Origin: Cafeteria roenbergensis
Taxonomy: Eukaryota > Sar > Bigyra > Bicosoecida > Cafeteriaceae
DNA: 64,000 nt
NCBI GenBank assembly: GCA_008330645.1
Contig: VLTN01000001.1
Span: forward strand, 372,001 to 436,000
Reading direction: 5' to 3'
Made by a program: the position numbers and the translations under genes. Below, piece after piece: positions 1 through 8,324 of the stretch. The notes under the pieces were generated by a model, which saw only the letters and a program-made list of their open reading frames with translations, was not told the DNA's origin and did no database searches. Each line of letters opens with the position of its first letter. The stretch's first letter is position 1.

Positions 1-35
1 TGGGCACAGCGCACGAGACCACGACCAGGTCGATC
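1..35 (+). repeat. 35-bp direct repeat, copy 1
   Basis: Bases 1-35 (beginning tgggcacagcgcacgagacc) are identical to 839-873. The second copy lies about 100 bp downstream of the tRNA-Ala gene. The first copy touches the window edge, so the duplicated unit may extend further left and could include another tRNA gene. Confidence 0.85.
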
Positions 36-194
36 ACACGCCGCTCGCTCTCAGCCTTGACGATCGCACTCAGCCCGGGTGCTCTTCCAAGTGCCTTGGA
101 CGAGCAGTCCGGTCCCCTGTGGACCTCGCGCCGCAGCCGTCGTCTCCCGGGGTCGGCTTCCCGCTCCGCTCCGCCCGCGCCCTCAGCAGTTAGT

Positions 195-303
195 GCGCGT
201 GGCTGCCCCTCCCCCACCGCGTGGCCGCCCCTCCCCCGCCGCGTGGCCGCCCCTCCCCCCAGCCGCGTAGCCGCCCCTCCCCCGCCGCGTGGCCGCCCCC
301 ACC
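195..303 (+). repeat. C-rich approximately 20-bp tandem repeat, about five copies
   Basis: The unit is close to cgcgtggccgcccctccccc and repeats about five times with small changes. The complementary strand carries runs of five or six G per unit, so it could form G-quadruplexes. It lies upstream of the tRNA and is not in a recognisable gene. Confidence 0.8.
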
Positions 304-664
304 GCGGCCCCGGCCTGGCCGCACGCGGGAGGACCGGCGGCCGGGCGAGGGCGCCTCCTTGTGACCCAGCCGGCCGCTCACCCGGCTGTGTGCAGCGCGG
401 CCCCGGGGTCATCGCCACGTCCCCGACAGGGGCGGGACGGGGGCGCAGGGCGGGGGGAGGCGGTGGCGTGAGCGCGGAGTACGTCGCGCACAGGGCGGGT
501 CGGCGGGCCGCGTTGCGCGCATGCGTCGCGCAGATGCTCCGTGGCGAGAGCAGGAGCGTCGGTGCGGGCGGGCGTGCGTTGTGCGCGGCTGTATGTGTGT
601 TTGTTGTTGTCGTCTGTGCTGTAGTTGTATGTGTGTTCACATTTTGACCAATTCCGTCATCTCA

Positions 665-736
665 GGGCGTGTAGCTCAGGGGTAGAGCGCCCGCTTAGCA
701 TGCGGGAAGTCAAGGGTTCGATTCCCTTCTCGTCCA
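665..736 (+). tRNA. tRNA-Ala (anticodon AGC)
   Basis: A full cloverleaf can be drawn. The acceptor stem pairs 665-671 with 729-735, with one U-U mismatch. The anticodon stem CCCGC/GCGGG at 690-694 and 702-706 closes the loop TTAGCAT with anticodon AGC at 697-699. The T arm is AAGGG/CCCTT around TTCGATT. The third pair is G667-U733, the G3:U70 identity element of alanine tRNA. There is no intron and CCA is not encoded. A run of five T at 739-743 is a Pol III terminator. TAGCTCAGGGGTAGAGCGC and GGTTCGATTCC fit internal A and B boxes. Confidence 0.96.
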
Positions 737-738
737 CA

Positions 739-743
739 TTTTT
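739..743 (+). terminator. Pol III T-run terminator of tRNA-Ala
   Basis: Five T residues begin three bases after the discriminator base of the tRNA, the usual position for RNA polymerase III termination. Confidence 0.75.
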
Positions 744-838
744 GATGAATTTTGCACGCCCAAGCCGCGACCCGCGCACGCTCCCGCCCGTCCCACACTC
801 CCACATCCGGCGCAATGCACGGCCCGCATGTAGTCCTG

Positions 839-873
839 TGGGCACAGCGCACGAGACCACGACCAGGTCGATC
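839..873 (+). repeat. 35-bp direct repeat, copy 2
   Basis: Identical to bases 1-35. Beyond base 873 only weak similarity continues (for example both copies later read cagcc or caagcc before tt), as expected of an old local duplication of tRNA-flanking DNA. Confidence 0.85.
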
Positions 874-1153
874 GCTTTCCGCTTCCACAAGCCTTCGGCA
901 CCCGAACCTTCAGTTTTCTTCGCATGGCACTGGGGGATGCAAAACGGTGCACAGTCTCCATTGCACTGCGTTTGGCCAGGAGTGCAGCACTGCTGCTGCG
1001 TTCCCCTCTCACGCATCCGCTTCTGTCCACGGTGTCGGGCCTCGTTCCTAATGGCAGCCCAGAGCTGGCAGAGCGATCCTGGCGTCTCTGCCGGCTTCCA
1101 GGCAGGCTGTTTGCACTTGGTCGTCTTGCGGCTCCTGCGCGAATCCTGTGGTG

Positions 1154-2730
1154 ATGTTCGGGTCAAGGCTCGGGCCTCAGGCGTCGCCGTCTCCCTCGCG
1201 CACGGACTCTTCGTCGGCTCTCTCCGTTCCCCGGCGGGTGGTCCTCGGCAAGGGAATGTCAACTGACGACGTTTTCGGACGCAGCACCAGGCGGAGCCCA
1301 GCCAAGGCATCAGCTGACGTGTTTTCTGTTGAGGACCTGGACGGGGTGACCTATGTTGACGACGACGACGAGCAATCCTCGTCTCGGGGCCAGCGCTCAT
1401 CAACTGCATCCAAGGGCGCGGATCGGCGGACAGGCGTTGCGTTGGCCACGCCACGCACCACCTCGCACTCGTCGCCGCGGCCGTCAGCGGATGCAAACTT
1501 CTCGCCTGGATCGGGTGGGTCGCCACGAACTGCGCACGCAGTGCCCAAGGGTGTAGCAACCTCTGGTAGCCCCTCGCCATCGCTCTCCCCGCAGCGCAGG
1601 ACTGTGTCCTTTGCGCGGGAATCGCCCGTGTCAGGCCGTCCTGGCGGGGGCGCTCTTGCTCAGCGTGACGCAGCTGACCTTGACAAGGCACTGGCGGACC
1701 GGGATGCAGCCGTTGCGAGGGCAGAGGCGGCAGAAGCAGTCGCCTCGGGGCTGCGGGACGAGCTTCGGAGGGCAGCAGCAAAGCACATCGATGAAAAGGT
1801 GCGTCTTTTGCCCTAGCTGGCCTTTTTGGGGGGCCTTAGACAAATTCGAGGGGCGGTTCTGCTCCTCCTTTGTCGCTGGTCCGTTCGCTGGGAGCCGTGT
1901 GTGGCTGCTGCGCTCCTCAAAGTCGAGGGGCAACGCTGGAGTCGCAGTCTGTCCCAGCCGTTGCGCCTGCTCTTCCTCCTCGGTTTGTTTTGCTTCGATG
2001 CAGGAGCGCTTGCTGACGCGGCTGTCTGCCGCTCTTCAGGATGCCGCGCGGCTGCGCGAGTCCGTGCGTGCTCGCCTCTCTGCTCTGGAGCGACAGGCCG
2101 AGGCGCAGGCTGCTGTGGAGGAGCCTTTGGCCGAGGAACGACTTGCTATGCAGCGCGCCGTTGCCCAGGTGAGCCCCGGGCGAGAGCGTCTCTCCCGTGC
2201 TGAGCAGTCGCAGTGCCTGAGCAAGCTGTTGGCGCTTCGTCTGCCCCTCCCGCGCCTTGCTTCCGCAGGCCCGAGAAGTTGAGACTGCCTATACCGCACG
2301 GTTCGAAGAACTTCGTGCACAGGCGGAGGAACTGGGTGCCGCTGCCGAAGCCAACAGGGCCAAGGCGGAAGAGGCGGACGCTGCGCTTCGAGAAGCCAGC
2401 GAGACCGCCAGGCAGGCGAGCAAAGCAATGTCGGGGGCAAAGGCTCTCGAAGCGGCTGCGCGAGAGGAGAGCGACAAGGCTGCTGCCGCAACAGCGCAGG
2501 CAGAGCTCCACCGCCAGGAGGTGGACAGCACGGTGGCGCTCCTCGTCAAAGCCCAAGTCGATGCTGGCGTGGAGCGTGCAACTGCAGCAATGGCAAGCGA
2601 GTTGCGCGAACTTCGGCAGCGGCTCGCGTCGATGGAGCACGCCGCATCGGAAGACCGCGCTGCTGCCGAAGTCGCGCTTGCGACGGCAGCAGCTGCTGGC
2701 GACGACGCCGAGACGACAGGATCTGCCTAA
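1154..2730 (+). CDS. Coiled-coil protein with disordered N-terminus, function unknown
   Basis: Three exons are inferred: 1154-1798, 2004-2168 and 2269-2730. Both introns are phase 0 (donors GTGCGT and GTGAGC, acceptors CAG), giving 423 residues. The first ATG of the frame is at 1154. Residues 1 to about 165 are Ser/Pro/Arg-rich and low in hydrophobics, with an acidic DDDDE patch near residue 75. From about residue 175 to the end the chain is Ala/Glu/Arg-rich with heptad character, so a long coiled coil is expected. The splices join the helix without a break, which supports them. I recognise no family. It is convergent with the flavoprotein gene on the other strand, 297 bp from stop to stop. 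Confidence 0.75.
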
Positions 2731-3027
2731 GAATGCTGTCGAGTGCTCGTTCGGTCACACGCCTGCAAGCTGTCGCTGTGACGTCGGGGGGAAGCAAGCC
2801 TCTCGTGCAGGAGGTTCGGTTTTGGCAGGTCCAACCATGAAGCGGTGACAGCGTATGGTGCAATCCCAAGCGAGTTCAATGTCGGCACACGCAACAACAG
2901 TCCGCGCGCTCAACACTCCTTCACGAGCCGTTGCCGAAAAGCGGGGTGCTCATGACGTACATGGGCCCATGCCAGAGACGCTGAAGACACCCCCCCTCGA
3001 GGCATGAGGAAGCGGCGGGGGTTGCAG

Positions 3028-5203
3028 TCACCGGCGCCGGACGGGACCTTCTCGGGGAGGCGCAGTTCCTTCCTGCCAAGTGACATTGGCAGGTTCTGGT
3101 CGGTGCCCCTGTCCAGGTGTCTGGGCAGACTCGGCAGGGTCTTCGCCATCTGCAGTGAGTCTGCTCGACGGCCCGGGCGACACTGAGCTCACCGACCCCG
3201 GGAGGGTGACTCTGCTCGGGGACCGCGCCCCTGGAGACGAATCGCGCCTTGATGGCACCCCCGAAGCGGCTGCAGCAACTCCTGGCTGGGGCCCGGTTTT
3301 GGATGGACCGGATGCCAACTCTCCACTTTCGCACGCCACTAGCGCTCCGTCTTCCACTAGCACGCGGCGCAGCCAGCGATTCACAAACATGCTCTCCGGG
3401 TCGAGCATTGCCCGCATCTCTGCGAAATGATCCCACTTGGGGAACAACATGCGTAGGCGAGTCGCCGGGATGTGAACCTCACCGCCCCACATGGGGCGCG
3501 CCCCGAGCAGTATCATTGCGTCTGCGGTAGAGCTTTTCAAGATTGGCCGGTTGGGGGACGCTCCGAGCGGCCGGAACATTGGCAGCGTGATAATTGCCGT
3601 GTCCCGCCCGTATGCGGGCGAAAGCCACACGTCGTCGTGACGTACGAACCGAATCCCAACGGGCAGCATCGAGGCAGCTTCCGTCGGGTGGCTCGCAAAC
3701 ATCTCCCTGAGCATCGATATGGCGTCACGAAGCTTCTCCATTGGGATGGCCCACGAAGTTTCGGTGCATTTTGGCCGGCCGCCAAGCGACTCCAGCGCGG
3801 TATCGGCTCGGTCGGTCATTGCGCGTGGGATGACAGTTGTGGTCCATGCGAACACACGAGCCGCGAGCGGGAGCAGCGCAGGCACAAATATGCCGAAAAA
3901 CAACAGTGCCTCCTTCCCCCACTGGTCGAAAACCACATCGGCGAGGAAAGACAGCCACGCCAGCGCCGCTGACCAAATGCTGGCTGCGGCGCCAGTCCGG
4001 CCCTCTGTGGAGAATCCACCGATGCTGCGGCTGGCCTGGCTTGATGTGACAGACCACTGTGTGATCTTTACCCTGTCCGCAAGAGGAACCCAGTCGAAAG
4101 CTACGTACTCGGCAGCACTGCCAATTTCTGGGAGCTGCTCGAGCACCACGTCCAAGCTCTGGGACTCGCTGGTCCGGCGGAGCGAGCGCAGTGGCGCACA
4201 CTGGAGCACAACACCAGTGATGATGCCTAGCGCACCGAGTCCGCACAACGCAGCCTTGAACAGTTCTGCGTTCGGAATGCACCGCAGCAAAGACAGACTG
4301 GCTCTGTGGTCGGCATGGCCCGCGCCCCGCGCAGCAGGCCTTGCTGGCTGGCATCGTGCCACTGGGGTGCAGCATGGTTTGCTCGTTGACGAACAAACAT
4401 GGGGAGAGCGGCGGGACGAGCAAGGACAAGGCGCAGACCGTGGCTGATCAGAGCCTCACCCGGGTTGCGCCGCTTGCTGGCGATGACCACTTGACCGGAA
4501 GCAAGCACCATCTGTAGCTCTCGGACCGAATCTGACAGCATTCCCAGGCTCGTGCTCGACGCTGCTCAGCACAGAGCGCATCGCGGAGGCGGGGGCAGGG
4601 CGGGGCGGTGACTGGGCACGCGTGAAACCAATAGCAACGTCAAGCCTCAAGTGTGTGCCCTGCGCCTCCACCCTCCTACCAATCCTTGCCGACCCGCCCC
4701 AAGCGCCCCCTTCCTTGCGCCGAAATGCACCAAAGCGGCAATTGGCGACCCGCGCCCGCGCTGAATCGTCTCGGCTCACCGTGGTGGCCGACTGAGAGCG
4801 CGCCAGCCAGCGTGACGTCTGCGTCTGGGCCGCAATGTTTAAGGCCAAGGTCAAACGACGCGAGCTTCTCGTATAGCTTGCGGAGCACAATGCCTGCCTG
4901 TACCATGATGATGGCCTTGTCGCAGTCGATCATGTGCACGGCGTCGTAGCGCTCAAGCGAGATGACCATGTCCTTGCTCATTGCGGAATCGTTGTGCGCC
5001 GACAGGCTTCCAGCCACACGGATGCACTGTCGCGTCTCCCCGGCCGTGCGAACGAGGACCTGGATCTCCTCGAGGGATGTCGGGGCGTACACGGCGCACG
5101 GAGCGCACGATTGCGTTCCGGACCGATTCACCAGCCTGTCACGACCTGCGACAGGCGTTGGCGTCGGCCCTTTCCCGGGAGCTTTAGGATCGAAGGCCTC
5201 CAT
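3028..5203 (-). CDS. Aldonolactone oxidase / L-galactono-1,4-lactone dehydrogenase-like flavoprotein
   Basis: FAD-dependent oxidoreductase of the family that makes the last step of ascorbate (or erythroascorbate) synthesis. Exons: 5203-4780, 4561-4460 and 4265-3028; 587 residues. The FAD-binding half shows SGTQSCAP, PTSLEEIQVLV, DVTLAGALSVGHH and, after the first splice, LSDSVRELQMV. The second splice creates NPELFKAALCGLGALGII, the family signature. The C-terminal half ends with FPKWDHFAEMRAMLDP and MFVNRWLRRV, which match the ALO domain. The position that holds the FAD-linking His in animal and yeast enzymes reads AGSLSAHNDS; by alignment it resembles the Leu of plant GLDH, so FAD is probably non-covalent. 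A hydrophobic segment (LLFFGIFVPALLPLA) interrupts the catalytic half, and about 90 disordered residues follow the domain. The start ATG at 5203 is the first Met of the frame. Whether the substrate is gulono- or galactonolactone cannot be told. Confidence 0.88.
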
Positions 5204-5361
5204 CGCAGCCCCACCAGCGACGGCCGCCCCCCAGGCGAACGGGGCGGGGTGGCAGTCGTGTGCATCTGCGACCGCCCAATCCCTCTGGTCTGCCCGCCCG
5301 CGGCAGAGCTTGCCAACGAAGGCGGACAGACGTGGGAAGCAAACAGTCCAGGCCCCCGGCC
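5204..5361. promoter_or_regulatory. Bidirectional promoter region, flavoprotein / RRP8
   Basis: Only 158 bp separate the two divergent start codons, so both promoters must lie here or overlap the neighbouring 5' coding DNA. I see no TATA box. Confidence 0.5.
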
Positions 5362-6486
5362 ATGGCACATCCGACTGGGATGAAAAGGCACGCTAAGCGA
5401 CCTCGCAGTGGCTCGGACGGTCCGTCCGGGCAAGGCCAGCGGCCGGGTGCTGCAGGCGCGGCCGGCAAGGCCAGCGGCAACCGCGGCGCCAAGCGCGGCC
5501 GCCGCACAGGCCTGGCCGCGCTCCAGGAGCGCCTGAGGAGCAAGCTCGCGGGCTCACAGTTCAGGTGGATCAACGAGCGGCTATACTCGCAGCCGGGCAG
5601 CTCGTCGTTCGAAATGTTCAAGTCTGAGCCGTCGATGTTCCACTCTTACCATGAGGGGTTCCGCGAGCAGGTAGCACGGTGGCCAGTGAACCCCCTCGAC
5701 ATCCTCATCAACAAGGTCAAGGCAATGCCACCCACGGCTGTGGTTGCCGACCTGGGTTGTGGCGAGGCGCGCCTGTCTGAATCCGTCGCCCAACGAGTGC
5801 ACTCGTTCGACTTGGTCGCGGCGAACGACCGCGTGGTTGCTTGCGACATATCGCACGTCCCACTTGCAGACTCTTCGGTGGACTGCGTGGTGTTCTGCCT
5901 GGCGCTCATGGGAACGGACTACACAAAGTTCTTGGCTGAGGCGGCCCGGATTTGCAAGCCGGGGGGGCAGCTAATGATTGCCGAGGTCCGCTCTCGCGTC
6001 GAGGGCGCGGGTGCGGCGGCTGATGGGGAGGAAGACGACTTCGCTGCAACAACCCGCGCAATGGGCGGGGCTGCGGCAGCCTCGGCTGCCTCGGAAGACC
6101 CAGCCGGCGCTGCCGCCCGTAGAAAGCTCACAGAGGAGGAGGCCGCTGAGGGAGTTCGGGCCTTCGTCGACGCGGTACAAAGCCAAGGGTTCTCCGTGCG
6201 CCGGGTCAACAGGAAGAACAAAATGTTTCTTGTTGTTCTGGCGACCCGTGACGAGGTCACGACTGCGCGCAACACCAAAGAAGGGCGCAAATCTGGGGCA
6301 GCGACTGCGGAGGGCAGCGAAGGCCCCGTCCTGACCGGTGCAGCTCGACGCGTGGCTTCCAAGCGCGAGGGGAAGGGCGGTGGCCGAGGGGTTGGCACTG
6401 CCGGCAGGGCAGGGGAGACAGGGGGCAGCGTCGAGTCCGCAGCCAATGGGCCAGCGCTTGTTGCGTGCAAGTACAGGCGGAGGTGA
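5362..6486 (+). CDS. RRP8: RRP8-type rRNA adenine-N1 methyltransferase
   Basis: A nucleolar SAM-dependent methyltransferase; the family makes m1A in helix 25.1 of large-subunit rRNA. One exon, 374 residues. Residues 1-60 are basic and disordered (KRHAKRPRS), a likely nuclear/nucleolar signal. Family motifs follow in order: GSQFRWINERLY (about 62), MFHSYHEGFREQV and WPVNPLDILI (about 90-115), the SAM motif VADLGCGEARL (about 128), HSFDLVAANDRVVACDISHV, and VDCVVFCLALMGTDY (about 172-188). The last 75 residues are a Gly/Lys-rich tail absent from short homologues. About 50 residues between the last two strands of the fold are Ala/Glu-rich, an insertion. The ATG at 5362 is used; the one at 5380 would remove only six residues. 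Its start lies 158 bp from that of the divergent flavoprotein. Confidence 0.95.
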   Translation: MAHPTGMKRHAKRPRSGSDGPSGQGQRPGAAGAAGKASGNRGAKRGRRTGLAALQERLRSKLAGSQFRWINERLYSQPGSSSFEMFKSEPSMFHSYHEGFREQVARWPVNPLDILINKVKAMPPTAVVADLGCGEARLSESVAQRVHSFDLVAANDRVVACDISHVPLADSSVDCVVFCLALMGTDYTKFLAEAARICKPGGQLMIAEVRSRVEGAGAAADGEEDDFAATTRAMGGAAAASAASEDPAGAAARRKLTEEEAAEGVRAFVDAVQSQGFSVRRVNRKNKMFLVVLATRDEVTTARNTKEGRKSGAATAEGSEGPVLTGAARRVASKREGKGGGRGVGTAGRAGETGGSVESAANGPALVACKYRRR

Positions 6487-6769
6487 GGCATGTGTGGGTC
6501 GCGCGCAGAGCAAGCGCAAGTTCCAGCTTGATTCAGCGGGTGCAGGCAGGCGCTCTAAGAGCACAACATCTCCCTCCCCCCCCTCCCACCCCCTCGCGCG
6601 CGGCCGAAGCGCGAGAGCGCGCCAGCGATGTGTTCAAAGCAAGCGCAGGCCAATCATCCAATCTCCTGAAGGGTGCTGCGCATAGGTAGAGCCGAAGAGA
6701 CTCCCGGCGATGGGTGCTCTGCCGCCGAGTCACATTCCCGCCCGATCTGCCACAGCTACTGGCTTGAGC

Positions 6770-7978
6770 TCACACCCGGTCAAAACTGCCAATTTCGACA
6801 CCGGCAACAGCGCTTGGGGCAAGAACTCGCCGCTGGCCGAACCTGTGCGAAGCACTGCTGTCTCCTGAGCGACGCCGGTCCATCACGACCTCGTCAAGCG
6901 GGCCAGGCGCAAGTGCTGGGCTGGAGCAACCGGACAAGGGAGCCTGCTGGGGCGGGTGGCTTGCTTGCTCTTCCGCAACCGAGCCAGCGCGCGCTACTGT
7001 GGGGAGGCGCTGTTCTGCTGCCATAGCCAGCAGGTGACGGCGGAGTAGGGCCTGCCGGTCCCGCTCAGCCCGAGGCAGCCTGCCACTCTCGTCGCGAGCA
7101 AACTCAGTCCTGGTGGGTGCGTCGACAGCCTTGGGCCTTTGTTTGTCGTCTGCCCGCGGCCTGGCAGCCTGGCTCCGTGAGCGAAACACGACTTCGTCGG
7201 TGGAAGCTATCGCGCGCCGCCGTTGCATTTCATGTTCCGTCGTCCTTACGAAGGCCCACCCAACCTGGTCAGGGCGGCGGACAATGCACAAGGAGGATAG
7301 AAAGAGGCGACCGTTCAACCAGGTCGAATGAACACACGGACATTCCAAGAACGCCGTGCTGGACCGTGCAGCGGTTGGCAATGTCTCGGGTTTCCCGTGG
7401 CCGCCACATGATGCAAAAGCTTACAAGAAGCATGATCGGAATCGCAAGCATGAACTTTCGGTCCCCAATTCGTCTCTGAAGCTCCAGCCAGGCGTCGGCG
7501 CGAGCTCCGGCTCGGGCGCGAGTTTTGTGTGACGCCCGCATTTCTGCGTCAGGGACATGCCGCCAACACACAAAAGGTGGCACTCGTCGCCGGCAGGACA
7601 GCCACCGCGCGCGAGGCTGGCAGCTCAGCATGCATCAGCTCGAGAGAAAGCGCTGAGCCGGCTCGGCTTACCTTCCGCTCGCTGTCGAAACTCGCGAACA
7701 CGCGCTGCCATGCGCTCAGCGTCATAGCCACCGTGCCCCCCACCCCCTGGACGGCCGACGGAGGATGATTTGAGCCGCAGGCTCACAGCGTCGTAGGCAT
7801 CTGTCACGTTCCTGAATCGGTCTGCGGCATCGGGCGCTTGGCACACGTCAGGGTGGAACTGCTTGGCCAGCTGCAAGTAAGCCCGCTTGGCCTCGACCTC
7901 CGAGCACCCTGGCTCCAAGCCGAGGACCCGATAGGGATCAGTGCTCCTGTGCTTGATAGAGGTACCGCCGCCGGGCAT
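6770..7978 (-). CDS. J-domain (DnaJ-like) protein with one membrane span
   Basis: Hsp70 co-chaperone. Exons: 7978-7672, 7543-7338 and 7264-6770; introns of 128 and 73 nt with donors GTAAGC and GTGTGT; 335 residues. The N-terminus is a J domain: DPYRVLGLEPGCSEVEAKRAY, then the diagnostic HPD at residues 42-44, then RFRNVTDAYDAV. After the domain comes a basic linker, then KFMLAIPIMLLVSFCIMW (about residues 132-150), a single predicted membrane helix. The final exon is charged, hydrophilic and without motif. The second splice is less certain: without it the protein would end at 7269 with a short different tail. An organelle membrane (mitochondrion, plastid or ER) location is inferred, as no clear targeting peptide precedes the J domain. 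Confidence 0.8.
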
Positions 7979-8324
7979 TGCTGCGCGCAGACGCAAGCGG
8001 TCTCAGCCCGAGCTGTCCGCGAAGCTCGAGCACGCGATCGCCGTGCGGCCACGACCAGAACCTCCAGACAATGCGAAGCAACGTGGTCCTTCTTATAGCC
8101 TCAACCTGGCGGGTGGAAACCAGCGTTGTGCGCACTGACGGACGAGCTGTCGGCGGGTGCCTGAGGCTCTGCAGGCTGCGCTCGCGACGGTGACAAGCCG
8201 CCGCCGCTGGATGGGCCAAGCACCGGAGTGCCCGCGCCGCGCTTTGCCCTGGTCCCGCGCTCAAGAGCAGCTGCTGTTCGGAAGTCGGTTGCATCCCAGA
8301 ACATCTTGTTTGCGGGAGGGCGGC
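7979..8324. promoter_or_regulatory. Bidirectional promoter region, J-protein / Pro-Lys helix protein
   Basis: These 346 bp separate divergent start codons at 7978 and 8325. No other gene is visible. No TATA-like element stands out. Confidence 0.45.

Larger units (their letters stand above)
1..664. other. Non-coding GC-rich region upstream of the tRNA gene
   Basis: I see no convincing gene here. The stretch holds a C-rich 20-bp tandem repeat (about 195-303), a G/C-skewed region to about 540, and a TG-rich stretch at about 585-640 just before the tRNA. The first 35 bases recur at 839-873. The frames that stay open across the stretch translate to Pro/Arg/Ala-rich shadow peptides with no motif. 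Confidence 0.5.
737..1153. other. Intergenic region between tRNA-Ala and the coiled-coil gene
   Basis: Apart from the Pol III terminator and the second copy of the 35-bp repeat (839-873), I see nothing recognisable. It must hold the promoter of the gene that starts at 1154. Confidence 0.5.

Noticed and set aside
57-647. A 196-codon Pro/Arg/Ala-rich frame at the window start
   Set aside because: The composition follows the C-rich repeat, it has no motif, and similar frames open on the other strand.
657-1781. A 374-codon minus-strand frame across the tRNA and the coiled-coil gene
   Set aside because: It runs antisense through a tRNA and through a spliced plus-strand gene, and has no recognisable domain.
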